Source: Halomonas denitrificans
GTDB taxonomy: Bacteria; Pseudomonadota; Gammaproteobacteria; Xanthomonadales; Wenzhouxiangellaceae
Assembly (NCBI GenBank): GCA_019800895.1
Contig: JAHVKF010000001.1
Coordinates: forward strand, 930,001-994,000
Direction of reading: 5' to 3'
DNA: 64,000 nucleotides
Shown: positions 32,851 to 43,661 of the stretch, one piece after another
Position numbering within the stretch: position 1 is the first letter of the stretch
Layout of the letters: the number at the start of each line of letters is the position of its first letter
Translations under genes and position numbers: made by a program
The notes under the pieces: generated by a model
What the model was told of the DNA's origin: nothing
The model's input: only the letters and a program-made list of their open reading frames with translations
The model's database searches: none

Positions 32851-33009
32851 TCAGCGTCTGGCGATGATCCAGACCGCGTGGATGATGCCCGGGATGTAGC
32901 CGAGCAGGGTCAGCAGGATGTTGATCCAGAACTGCGCGCCGATACCCACCTGCAGGAACACGCCGAGTGGCGGCAGGAGTATCGACAGGATGAGCCGGAG
33001 TATGTCCAC
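32851..33009 (-). CDS. YqaE/Pmp3 family small membrane protein
   Basis: A 52-residue protein that begins with GTG and was found by reading the minus strand directly. It has two membrane helices: MDILRLILSILLPPLGVFLQ and NILLTLLGYIPGIIHAVWII. The LPPLGVFLQVG and LLTLLGYIPGIIHA motifs are diagnostic of the Pmp3/YqaE family, small proteolipids induced by salt, cold or envelope stress. GAGG lies 7 bases upstream of the GTG. The gene sits between the hemerythrin and amtB genes. Confidence 0.9.
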   Translation of the reverse strand: MDILRLILSILLPPLGVFLQVGIGAQFWINILLTLLGYIPGIIHAVWIIARR

Positions 33010-33144
33010 GGTGTTTCCTCGGATGAAAGCGTGGAGTGCAGTCTGCCCTGCCGGCCTCCCGACCTCATTAACCTAGGTCAATCGGCGACTGCATTTCACG
33101 CCGGACCCTGCACTTCCGGCGGGTTCCGGCGGGTTCCGGCGACT

Positions 33145-34383
33145 TCAGTCCCCATGCGTGAAGTCGGGATACGCCTCCATCCCGCACTCGGCGAGATCCA
33201 GGCCTTCGCGCTCGTCGTCCGGGTGCACCCGGATGCCGATCGTGGCCTTCAGTGCCGCCCAGACGCCGAGGCTGGACACGAACACGAAACCACCGATCAA
33301 GCCGATCCCGGCCAGCTGATCGATCAGCGTGGCCTCTTCGTCGGACAGGGGAACGAGCAGCAGGCCGAAGATGCCGCAGACGCCGTGGACGGAGATCGCG
33401 CCGACCGGATCATCGACCCCCGATCGATCGAAGGCCACGATCGAGGCCACGACCAGCACGCCGGCCGACGCACCGATCAGCACGGCGAGTCCGGGCTCGG
33501 GCGCCGCCGGTCCCGCGGTGATGGCGACCAGGCCGGCCAGCGCGCCGTTGAGCGCCATCGTGAGATCGGCCTTGCCGAACAGCACGCGCGCCAGCAGCAG
33601 CGCGGCAACCAGGCCGGCGGCGGCGGCGAGGTTGGTATTGACGAAGACTCGGGCGACGTTGTTGGCCGAATCGACGCCGTGGATCGACAGCTCGGAACCG
33701 CCGTTGAAGCCGAACCACCCCATCCACAGGATGAACATGCCGAGCGTGGCCAGCGGCAGGTTGGCGCCTGGAATCGCCCGCGGGCGTCCGTCCGGGCGGT
33801 ACTTCCCGGCGCGCGGCCCGAGCAGCAGCACACCGGCCAGGGCCGCGGAAGCGCCGGCCATGTGCACGATGCCGCCGCCCGCATAGTCCGAGTAGCCGAT
33901 CTCGTCGAGAATGCCGCCGCCCCAGGACCAGTAGCCCTGCCACGGGTAGATGACCCCGGTCATCACCACGGCGAAGGCAAGAAACGCCCACAGCTTCATG
34001 CGCTCGGCGACCGCCCCCGATACGATCGACATCGCGGTGGCGACGAACACCACCTGGAACATGAAGTCGGCCAGGGTCGAGTACGCCGCCTCGCTGCCGG
34101 TAACGACCACGTCAGCAGGCACGTGTTCAGGAGACGTGCCGAAGCCGACGCCGGGCCAGAGCGCGTTGATCCCTTCGCCGGGATACATCAACGAGTAGCC
34201 GATCAGGTAGTACATCAGGCAGGAGATGGCGTAGAGGGCCACGTTCTTGGTCAGGATCTCCACCGTGTTGCGTGCCCGGACCAGGCCCGCCTCGAGCATG
34301 GTGAAGCCGGCGGCCATCCACATCACCAGCGCGGCGCAGACCAGCAGATAGAAGGTATTCAGTGCATATTCCAGTTCGGTCAT
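33145..34383 (-). CDS. amtB: Ammonium transporter
   Basis: A 412-residue polytopic protein with about 11 membrane helices. The conserved AGFTMLEAGLVRARN, the pore twin His pair (His174 in GGGIVHMAG and His333 in ISVHGVCG) and the DDxxGA-type segment are present. It conducts ammonium across the inner membrane and is gated by GlnK. It directly follows glnK with 59 bases between, including a run of nine G. Transcription is expected from the sigma-54 promoter upstream of glnK. Confidence 0.96.
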   Translation of the reverse strand: MTELEYALNTFYLLVCAALVMWMAAGFTMLEAGLVRARNTVEILTKNVALYAISCLMYYLIGYSLMYPGEGINALWPGVGFGTSPEHVPADVVVTGSEAAYSTLADFMFQVVFVATAMSIVSGAVAERMKLWAFLAFAVVMTGVIYPWQGYWSWGGGILDEIGYSDYAGGGIVHMAGASAALAGVLLLGPRAGKYRPDGRPRAIPGANLPLATLGMFILWMGWFGFNGGSELSIHGVDSANNVARVFVNTNLAAAAGLVAALLLARVLFGKADLTMALNGALAGLVAITAGPAAPEPGLAVLIGASAGVLVVASIVAFDRSGVDDPVGAISVHGVCGIFGLLLVPLSDEEATLIDQLAGIGLIGGFVFVSSLGVWAALKATIGIRVHPDDEREGLDLAECGMEAYPDFTHGD

Positions 34384-34442
34384 GGAGGTTTCCTCAACCC
34401 GGGACGACGTGTTCGATGGGGCTCGGGGGGGGGCGGCCGGGC

Positions 34443-36315
<1,873 letters not shown>

Positions 36316-36319
<4 letters not shown>

Positions 36320-37494
36320 GGCGAGGGGCCGGTGCGATCGGACGGTCGCGACCCGGCCTGCACCGGCAGCAGGATGCGGAACACGGTCCGGCCGGCACGT
36401 CGCTCGTGATCGATTTCCCCGCCGTGGCGATCGACGATCTCCTGGGCGATCGAAAGGCCGAGGCCGGTCCCGTCGGGTCGACCGGTGACCAGCGGAAAGA
36501 ACAGCGAGTCGACCAGGTGCTCCGGGACCCCTGGACCGTCGTCCTCGACCTCGATCGCCACTGCCAGGCGGTGGGGCAGGCCCTGCAGCGTGGAGCCGGA
36601 GGCCGCCCGGGTCCGGAAGGTGATCCGGCGCGCCCCTGCCTGGCAGGCGTTGCGCGCGAGATTCAGGACCGCCTGCTGCAGCCCCGGAGCGTCGATCGAC
36701 ACGCGAGGCAGACTCGGATCGAAGTCGCGGAGGAACGTCGGCGCCGCGGATCGACCGCCGCTGCGAACTTCGGGCAGACCCGATTCCCCTCCGGCGGCCA
36801 GCAGGCGCATCACGCGGTCCACCGGCTCGTGCACGTTGCCGGGGCGGGGCTCGACTGCGCGAGACCCACCGAGCAGCTGCTCGACCAGGCGCTCGAGCCG
36901 ATCGGCTTCATCGCAGACGATCGCCGCGAGCTCGCGCTCGTCATCGCCGCGGCACCGGCGCGCCAGCAGTTGGGCCGCTCCCCGGAGACCGGCCAACGGG
37001 TTGCGAACCTCGTGCGCAAGTTGCCGGACGACGCGCCGGGAAAGCGCACGGCGGGCCTGGCGATCGCGATCCTGCATCGCGCGCCTGCGCGGTGCAGCAT
37101 CCTGCAGCTCCAGCAGAATCGCACCGTCCGGCAGCCGGGCGGCGCGTGCATCGAGCCATTCGGCCCCGCCGGGGTGCGACCAGGCGAGATCCTGACTGGC
37201 CATCGGGCGACCGTCGGCGCGAACGCGGCTGATCACGCTCGCCAGCCCGGAGGCCTCGACCGCACCGCGGAACGTCGGGTCCCTGGCGGCCCGGTCGGCC
37301 GACACCGCCAGCAGGTCTTCGGCGGCGGCATTCAATCGGACGACCGCGCCATCGGCACCGAACACGACCAGCGCGGTCTGCAGGTGATCGAGCCATTCCG
37401 GCGCCGTGACCGCTTCCGCGATCGCGCGGACATCCGCCGAGGCGCGCCGGTCCGGCGGGGCCGAGGGCCGGACGGCCGTTCGTTGACGAGTCAT
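36316..37494 (-). CDS. ntrB: Nitrogen-regulation sensor kinase NtrB
   Basis: A 392-residue soluble histidine kinase. A PAS domain (~25-125: LDHLQTALVVFGADGAVVRLN) is followed by a DHp helix with His161 (RQLAHEVRNPLAGLRGAAQL) and a HATPase domain with NACQAGA, DDGPGVP and GTGLGLSIAQEIV boxes. It phosphorylates NtrC in low nitrogen and dephosphorylates it when PII is unmodified. ATG 37494 (MTRQRTAV) is chosen as it starts 30 residues before the PAS domain; the upstream open frame is low-complexity. No glnA lies in the window. Confidence 0.94.
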
Positions 37495-37634
37495 GTCGGC
37501 ATGCTGGATCAGGCGCGCAGCGGGTGGCGGGACGTGGCTCGAGCATAGACGATGGGGGCGGCCGTGGACCAGCCTTCGCTCGCCGCCCACCGCCCACCGG
37601 CCACCCGTCCACGGCAATCTGCGATGATTCGCTC

Positions 37635-37982
37635 ATGGATGAAACGACCCGCAACGACCCTCCCCGCTTTCCCTGGCGCAACTGGGCGATCACCAATTTC
37701 GTATTGATCGTCATCGGCTTCGCCGCCTGGGCCTGGATCGACTGGCGCTACGTCACGGATCTCTGGATGCCCGAGGCCATGATCAAGGCCAACGGCATCC
37801 TCGCCTGGGCCCTGCCGATCGCCGCGCTGTTCCTCCAGTACATCGTCCTGCGCCGGCAGACGCCGGGACGGCAGACCGCCGGGGCCCTGGGCGGCGCCAT
37901 CCTGGTCATCGCGGCGTGGTGGACACTGCTCCTGACCGTCGGCGCCTGGTTCCACGTCGAGATCGGCGGCACGCTGGACTGA
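37635..37982 (+). CDS. Hypothetical small inner-membrane protein
   Basis: A 115-residue protein with three predicted membrane helices (~18-36, ~50-68 and ~84-105). It begins with a short polar tail MDETTRNDPPRFPWRNW. No family is recognised. The position is divergent from ntrB with a 140-base gap, so it may share a control region with it. The ATG 37635 is preferred over an upstream start because the added residues are low-complexity and overlap the ntrB promoter side. Confidence 0.7.
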   Translation: MDETTRNDPPRFPWRNWAITNFVLIVIGFAAWAWIDWRYVTDLWMPEAMIKANGILAWALPIAALFLQYIVLRRQTPGRQTAGALGGAILVIAAWWTLLLTVGAWFHVEIGGTLD

Positions 37983-38222
37983 ACCCGTCGACCGGGATCC
38001 CGGTTCGGGGGCGGGAGGCGTGCCCACCCAGCGCCCGATACACCGAGCCCCACCCGTGCTCGCGGAGGATCGAGTGGATTTCCTGTTGAGGTCGGCAGGG
38101 ACTTTTTAGTACGCTCGGGTCGGCGTTGGTGAACAGGAATTCGTACAAAGCCCCCCGCGAAAATCGCCGGAGCGGCCGTGCGTGGGTTCACTTTCGAACT
38201 GGCAACCGAAGGAATCCCGCTC

Positions 38223-39026
38223 ATGAACTCGATCACGTCCTCTCTCCTGCTGGCTTTCACGCTGGTCACAGCGATCGGAAGTTCGCTCCCGTCGCTCGCC
38301 GGCGAATCCACGCTCGACCTGGCCGAGCGCGCGCTCGACGGCGACCTCGATTCGGCGGCCCGCCTGCTGGAGCGCCACGACAGCAGCGAACCGATGCGGC
38401 TGGTCGCAGCCATCGCGCACCGCAAGACGCGCGACGATGCGCGGGCGCTGGAGCTGATGGAGGAAGCCATGGCGAACGGCTACCTGCCGGCGCTCTGGGT
38501 TCGCGTCGTTCATCACGTCGAGCGTCATGAATGGATCGAGGCCTACGCCTGGGGCCGACTCGCGATGCTGGTCAGGAAGCACGAAGCCGAGGACGAGATC
38601 GATGAGGACGCGTGGCCGATGGAGTGGACCTGGCAGTTCACGCAACAGGCCGCGAGAAACCTCAGGGAAGAGCAGTTCCCGCTGGCCGATCGCCGCACGG
38701 AGGACGTCGTGGCGCGCTGGTACGCCGACCTGACCACGGATCGGGCGGACCGCGAGTATTCCGGCCCGGCGTTCGAAAAGCGACGCGCTCCGACCTACCC
38801 GCGCGACGAAGCGCACTCGAGGGAGACCGGCTGGTCGCTGCTGATGATGCAGTTCGAAGCCGATGGGGACGTCGCGCGGGTTCTACCGATCGCGCAGACG
38901 CATCCTGCGTTCTCGGAACGCGCCGAAGCCGCCCTAGAGCACTGGGTGATCGACAGTTCGACCCTCGACGAGGGCGACCTCGACCGGGGCTTTGTCCAGC
39001 TCGTCGAATTCGGCCTGAGGAATTGA
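38223..39026 (+). CDS. Secreted protein with TonB-C-like end, paralogue 1
   Basis: A 267-residue protein with a signal peptide (~1-27, ending LPSLAGES). Residues ~30-160 form helical repeats of the Sel1/TPR kind (LDLAERALDGDLDSAARLLE, HHVERHEWIEAYAWGRLAM). The C-terminal ~90 residues have a TonB-C-like fold: RRAPTYPRDEAHSRETGWSL, QFEADGDVARVLPIAQTHPAF and a final strand. The TonB-box links are not conserved, so this is a stand-alone periplasmic adaptor rather than a true TonB. It is followed by its paralogue after 2 bases. Confidence 0.75.
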   Translation: MNSITSSLLLAFTLVTAIGSSLPSLAGESTLDLAERALDGDLDSAARLLERHDSSEPMRLVAAIAHRKTRDDARALELMEEAMANGYLPALWVRVVHHVERHEWIEAYAWGRLAMLVRKHEAEDEIDEDAWPMEWTWQFTQQAARNLREEQFPLADRRTEDVVARWYADLTTDRADREYSGPAFEKRRAPTYPRDEAHSRETGWSLLMMQFEADGDVARVLPIAQTHPAFSERAEAALEHWVIDSSTLDEGDLDRGFVQLVEFGLRN

Positions 39027-39028
39027 TC

Positions 39029-39883
39029 GTGCGCAGGAGCTCCGGCGCGGTGGTGGCAATGGTTGTGACGATGGTTGTGACGATAGTCGTGGCAATGGAC
39101 GTCGCCTACGGGTCGCCGGCGGCCGCAAGCGGAAACGACGCCGATGCCCGTACCGTTCCGCCATCGGAGCGGATCGAGCGGATGGGCCGTGCCGTGAGTG
39201 GCGACCTCGCCGAACTGGCCGAATTGCAGGACGAGGACGACGCGAGCCGATGGGCGCAACTCGTTCGAGGCCTGGCCCTCGGTGCAGCGGGCCGGGACCG
39301 GGAGGCGGTCGAGGCGCTGGAGCATGCAGCGCGGTCGGGCCACAATCTTGCGCCACGCGTGCTTGCGCTGCACCACTACGAGCGCAACCAGTGGATCGAC
39401 GCCTACGCGTGGGCCCGCGTCGCGATGGAAGTCGATGCCGCGCTCGGCGACCTGGAGATGGCCGACCTGCAGGGGGGCTGGTCGCTGTACCTGGCCGTAC
39501 AGTCCGCCGAGTCGCTGGACGCGGAACAGCACGGCGACGCGGACCGTCGGGCGCGCGACCTCCTCGCCGAGTTCCTCGATCCGCTCGTGGCCGAAGATCT
39601 CGCAAGAGACGACGCCAAGGGCTTCGAAGGCGAAGACGTCGTCGCTCGCCGACGCCCGGTCTTCCCCCGGTCGATGTGGGAAAACGGGCGGCCCGGATGG
39701 GCCTACGTATACTTCGCGATCAACCGGGACGGAAGCGTCGGGGAAACGCTCGCGCTTGCCGCCTCCCACCCTCGCTTCGGGCGCGCCGCGGCACGGGCGG
39801 TCCGGAAGTGGCGCTTCGACACGGAGGCCTTCGACGACCTGCCGGCCACCGGATTGCAGTTAATCGACTTCGACCTGCGCTGA
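39029..39883 (+). CDS. Secreted protein with TonB-C-like end, paralogue 2
   Basis: A 284-residue paralogue of the previous protein, started by GTG 39029 just 2 bases after its stop, with GAGG 8 bases upstream. The signal peptide (repeated VVTMVVTIVV) is unusual. HHYERNQWIDAYAWARVAM aligns with HHVERHEWIEAYAWGRLAM of paralogue 1, and the C-terminal domain is closer to the TonB-C consensus (AYVYFAINRDGSVGETLALA, AARAVRKWRFDT). The pair arose by tandem duplication and is probably co-translated. The function is unknown. Confidence 0.78.
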   Translation: MRRSSGAVVAMVVTMVVTIVVAMDVAYGSPAAASGNDADARTVPPSERIERMGRAVSGDLAELAELQDEDDASRWAQLVRGLALGAAGRDREAVEALEHAARSGHNLAPRVLALHHYERNQWIDAYAWARVAMEVDAALGDLEMADLQGGWSLYLAVQSAESLDAEQHGDADRRARDLLAEFLDPLVAEDLARDDAKGFEGEDVVARRRPVFPRSMWENGRPGWAYVYFAINRDGSVGETLALAASHPRFGRAAARAVRKWRFDTEAFDDLPATGLQLIDFDLR

Positions 39884-39889
39884 GGCCTG

Positions 39890-42112
39890 TCAGCCCAGCA
39901 ACGCATCCGCCGCGGCGCGGACCCGCCGCTCGTCGGGCAGGACCAGGTTCGCGGCGTCGCCCAGCGGGATGTAGCAATCCACGCCGGTCACGCGCCGGAT
40001 CGGGCGGTCGGCAGCGCCGTGCTCGACCAGGCCCGTGACCAGGCCCTCGCCGATGCCGCCATCCGGGCGGCCCTCGTCGAGCACAAGGACCGCGCCGCAG
40101 GCCTTGGCATGTTCGGCCACGGCGGCCACGTTCAGCGGCTTCAGCCAGCGCAGGTCCAGGACCCGCACGGCCGCACCGCGCTCCTGCTCGATCTCCCGGG
40201 CAACGCGAAGCGCCATCGGCACGCCGTTGCCGAAGGTGGCGATGAGCAGGTCGCACGCGTCCTCGTTGTACACGCGCGGCTCGAAGGGCTCGAGATACTC
40301 GCTCGGCTCCGGGTAGGCGAAGGACCACTGGCCGTCGTCCTTCTCGTACAGGTCCTTGGTCATGTACAGGGCGATCGGCTCGATGATGGCGGTCACCCGG
40401 CCGTCGACGGTGGCCAGGGCGGCCAGCGTGCGAAGCATCCGGGCCGCGTCGTCGCCGCGCGACGGGCAGCCGACCACCAGGCCGGGGATGTCGCGCAGCG
40501 CGGCGACCGAGTTGTCGTTGTGGAAGTGGCCGCCGAAGCCCCGCTGGTAACCCAGGCCGGCGATCCGCGCGACCATCGGATTACGGAAGCGATCGTTGGA
40601 GAAGTACTGCAGGGAGCAGGCCTCGCCGCGAATCTGGTCGCAGGCGTTGTGGAAGTAGGCCAGGTACTGGATCTCGGGAATCGGCAGGTAGTCCATCGTG
40701 CCGTAGCCCTGGGCCAGGCCCAGGATCGTGGTCTCGTCGAGCAGTGTGTTGAAGACCCGGGCCTGACCGAAGCGCTTCCACAGGCCCTTGGTGATCGTGT
40801 ACACCCCACCCTTGCGCGCCACGTCCTCGCCGAACACCAAGGCCTCCGGGCATTTCAGCAGCAGGTCGTGCAGCGCGCGGTTGATCTGGATCGCCATGTG
40901 GCGCGGGGCGTCGTCCTCGGGCAGCCGTCCGCCGAAGCTGTCCAGGCGCTCGGACTGCGGTGCGGTCCGCCCCGCCTCGTTGGCCACCTCGTCCGGCGAG
41001 TACGGCGCCAGCGGTCGCACTACGTCGTCGACCTCGGTCAGGCGCGGCCGCCCGTCGGCCCGGTCGGCTTCGTCGAGGCACTGGCGGCGCAGGGCCTCGT
41101 AGCGGTCGCGGATCCGGGCCGGCGTGGTCAGGCCGCGGGCGACGAGACGCGTGGCCGAGGTCAGCAGCGGATCGAGCCGTTCCTCGCGCTCCAGCTCGTC
41201 CGGTGGCCGGTACTCGATCTCGAAATCGGTGCCGGCATGGCCCATCAGCCGGGTCGTGTTCAGGTGCAGGAACACGGGGCGCCGGCGGCTGCGGCAGAAC
41301 GAAACGGCGTCCTGCACGGGCTGCCACCCGGCGGCCAGGTCCAGGCCGTCGGCGTAGCGGTATTCCATGCCGTAGCGTGCGGCCATCGATCGTGCGATCC
41401 ACTGGGCCGGCGTCGGCACCGAAATACCCACCCGGTTGTCTTCGCAGACGAACAGGATCGGCAGCGGCAGGCTCTGGTGGGCGGTCCACGCGGCGGTGTT
41501 GAAGGCCGCCTGGGCCGTTGCATGGTTCGCGCTTGCATCGCCGAAGCTGCAGACGACGATCGCGTCCTCGGGGACCGGCAGCTCGTGGTCGATGCGGCGA
41601 CCGTGGCTGATCGCCAGGGCGGTACCGACCGCCTTCGGCAGGTGGCTGGCGATCGTCGAGGTCTGCGGCACGATCCACAGCCCGCGGTGCCCCCAGACCT
41701 TGTGCCGACCGCCGGACGCCACGTCGTCGACGGCTGCGGCAAAGGACAGGCAGGTATCGCCGACGAAATCGGCGCCGGGCAGCTTGCGATAGCGCTCGGC
41801 GACAAACGCGCCGGAGCGGTAGTGGAGGAAGGCCGGGTCCGTCGCCCGGGTGGCCCGACCGACCATCGCGTTGCCCTCGTGGCCCGAGGAGCCGATGGTG
41901 TAGAAGACCTTGTTTTCCTGGCGCTTCACCCGCGCCATCAGGTCGAGCTGGCGCGACGTCAGCTGGCTGTCGAACAGCTCCAGCAGGTCCCCGTCGTCGG
42001 CCCCCGGCGGCTCCCGCCGCGGCGGATCGCGCTCGAGCGCATCGAGGTGGTCGAGAAACTGCCGATCGACCACCTCGGCACGGTTCAACTGGCGGGCACG
42101 AGACTGGCTCAT
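39890..42112 (-). CDS. 2-oxoacid dehydrogenase E1, fused alpha and beta subunits
   Basis: A 740-residue protein. The N-terminal ~370 residues are an E1-alpha with GDASANHATAQAAFNTA (thiamine diphosphate motif) and YRSGAFVAERYRKLPGADF. The C-terminal part is an E1-beta with EDVARKGGVYTITKGL, NTLLDETTILGLAQGYG and DLRWLKPLNV. This is a fused branched-chain or related 2-oxoacid dehydrogenase E1, unlike the homodimeric AceE. No E2 or E3 partner is next to it, so the substrate cannot be assigned. ATG 42112 has GGGAG 5 bases upstream. Its stop lies 6 bases from the stop of the convergent paralogue gene. Confidence 0.9.
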   Translation of the reverse strand: MSQSRARQLNRAEVVDRQFLDHLDALERDPPRREPPGADDGDLLELFDSQLTSRQLDLMARVKRQENKVFYTIGSSGHEGNAMVGRATRATDPAFLHYRSGAFVAERYRKLPGADFVGDTCLSFAAAVDDVASGGRHKVWGHRGLWIVPQTSTIASHLPKAVGTALAISHGRRIDHELPVPEDAIVVCSFGDASANHATAQAAFNTAAWTAHQSLPLPILFVCEDNRVGISVPTPAQWIARSMAARYGMEYRYADGLDLAAGWQPVQDAVSFCRSRRRPVFLHLNTTRLMGHAGTDFEIEYRPPDELEREERLDPLLTSATRLVARGLTTPARIRDRYEALRRQCLDEADRADGRPRLTEVDDVVRPLAPYSPDEVANEAGRTAPQSERLDSFGGRLPEDDAPRHMAIQINRALHDLLLKCPEALVFGEDVARKGGVYTITKGLWKRFGQARVFNTLLDETTILGLAQGYGTMDYLPIPEIQYLAYFHNACDQIRGEACSLQYFSNDRFRNPMVARIAGLGYQRGFGGHFHNDNSVAALRDIPGLVVGCPSRGDDAARMLRTLAALATVDGRVTAIIEPIALYMTKDLYEKDDGQWSFAYPEPSEYLEPFEPRVYNEDACDLLIATFGNGVPMALRVAREIEQERGAAVRVLDLRWLKPLNVAAVAEHAKACGAVLVLDEGRPDGGIGEGLVTGLVEHGAADRPIRRVTGVDCYIPLGDAANLVLPDERRVRAAADALLG

Positions 42113-42226
42113 GCGGACTCCCTGGCTCCCAATGGCCGAATTGTACTGGCGGCCTGCGGGAAACTCACGGGATCGACGGCCTGGATTCGCCGCTGACACT
42201 TCACCGCTGGCGGGCGGCGCCGCCGA

Positions 42227-43591
42227 TCAATCGTCGGCGGGCTCCGGCGCGGTTCGCTTGTCGGCGTACATGCGCTGGTCGGCGACGGCGAGCAGCACTT
42301 CGATCCGGTCGCCGTCGTCGGGGTGGAAGGCCACGCCGGCGGCCGCGCCCAGTGGACAGTCCGGGGCCAGGTCCGCACCGGCCGAACCGATGCCTTCCAG
42401 CAGTTCCTCCACGCGGGCGCGAACCGCATCGTCGGACTCCGCGCGCTCGATCAGCATCGCGAACTCGTCGCCGCCGAGCCGGGCGACCAGTTCGCCGTCC
42501 TCGGCGCGTGCCGACAGGCGTCGGCCCACTTCGGCCAGCACCCGGTCGCCGACCGAATGCCCGTGGGTGTCGTTGACGGCCTTGAAGCCGTTCAGGTCGA
42601 TGTAGGCGACCGCCAGCCGGCCGCCGTTGGCCGGGCGCCCGCGCAGGATCTTCTCGATCCGGGTCCGGAACATCCGGCGATTCGGCAGGCGGGTCAGCGG
42701 ATCGTGCAGCGCCTGCCACGCCGCGCGGATGCGCCGGTCGACCAGCAGGAAGGCCAGCACCGCCAGCAGCAGTGCGGTGATCCATCCGGTCACCCGCAGC
42801 AGGGGCGAGCCGGCAGCGAGTTCGGCCGCCGCCTCGACGTTCAGCGAGGCCAGCTCCCAGTTCCCACCGGGCACGGCGATCTGCTGGATCACCGGCGACC
42901 GATCGAACACGTCCGCATCGCCGCGGATGATCGGCGCCTCCGGGTCCGTGGTCGGCGCCCAGCGCAGCGCATGCAGGGTCCCGTCGACGGACTCCGAGAA
43001 ACCCGCCGCGTCGAACAGCGACTCGCTGTCGATGACCAGCGTGAGCACGCCCCAGTAGCGCGAATCCTCGAGGTACACCGGCGTGCGCACGATCAGGCCC
43101 CGCCCGCCCTGGACCAGCCCGATCGGACCGACCATCACCGTGCGTCGTTCCTCCATGGCACGCCGAACGGCCGGCCACTGCTCGGGCACCTCCTCGTAGC
43201 GGAGGCCGATCGCGGCCTCGTTGCCTTCACGGGGGTAGACGTAGCGGAGCACGTTGTCCGGCGCCAGGCCGACGTTGCGCAGGTGCTGACTGTTGCGATA
43301 GATGGCGCGCAGGACGCCCTCGACGCGCTCGCCCTCGAGCAGGTCCTCGTGCGCCGACACGTAGGCCGACAGGCCGTTCATCAGGTACAGCGTGGCGTTG
43401 AGCTCGCGCTCGATGCGCGCCCGCATGGCCGCCGACTTCTGCAGGGTCAGTCCGCGCTCGATCTGCGCCCGCCGGTCCTCCTCGACCTGCTGGAAGCGCT
43501 GCAGGACCAGCACGGTCGCGACAAGCACGAACACTCCCGCCAGGACAGCAGGCCATCGGGACGGGGTGTGGGTCGAGGAATCCGCTCGCAT
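42227..43591 (-). CDS. CHASE-GGDEF diguanylate cyclase
   Basis: A 454-residue protein. Helix 1 (~12-31), a periplasmic CHASE sensor (~50-240: RNSQHLRNVGLAPDNVLRYV, YPREGNEAAIGLRY), helix 2 (~262-282) and a GGDEF domain. GGDEF is intact at 373-377 (ARLGGDEFAML), but the inhibitory RxxD position reads EDGE, so feedback inhibition is not expected. CHASE sensors bind small ligands such as amino acids, peptides or cytokinin-like compounds. ATG 43591 is chosen because it starts just before the first helix; the longer open frame upstream overlaps hrpB antisense. It is divergent from hrpB. Confidence 0.92.
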   Translation of the reverse strand: MRADSSTHTPSRWPAVLAGVFVLVATVLVLQRFQQVEEDRRAQIERGLTLQKSAAMRARIERELNATLYLMNGLSAYVSAHEDLLEGERVEGVLRAIYRNSQHLRNVGLAPDNVLRYVYPREGNEAAIGLRYEEVPEQWPAVRRAMEERRTVMVGPIGLVQGGRGLIVRTPVYLEDSRYWGVLTLVIDSESLFDAAGFSESVDGTLHALRWAPTTDPEAPIIRGDADVFDRSPVIQQIAVPGGNWELASLNVEAAAELAAGSPLLRVTGWITALLLAVLAFLLVDRRIRAAWQALHDPLTRLPNRRMFRTRIEKILRGRPANGGRLAVAYIDLNGFKAVNDTHGHSVGDRVLAEVGRRLSARAEDGELVARLGGDEFAMLIERAESDDAVRARVEELLEGIGSAGADLAPDCPLGAAAGVAFHPDDGDRIEVLLAVADQRMYADKRTAPEPADD

Positions 43592-43661
43592 CGGACCATG
43601 GTAGTGCGCCCGGCGCCCCGCGACCAGCGCTCGTGGCCGATCGGTCGGATATCCTGCCCGA

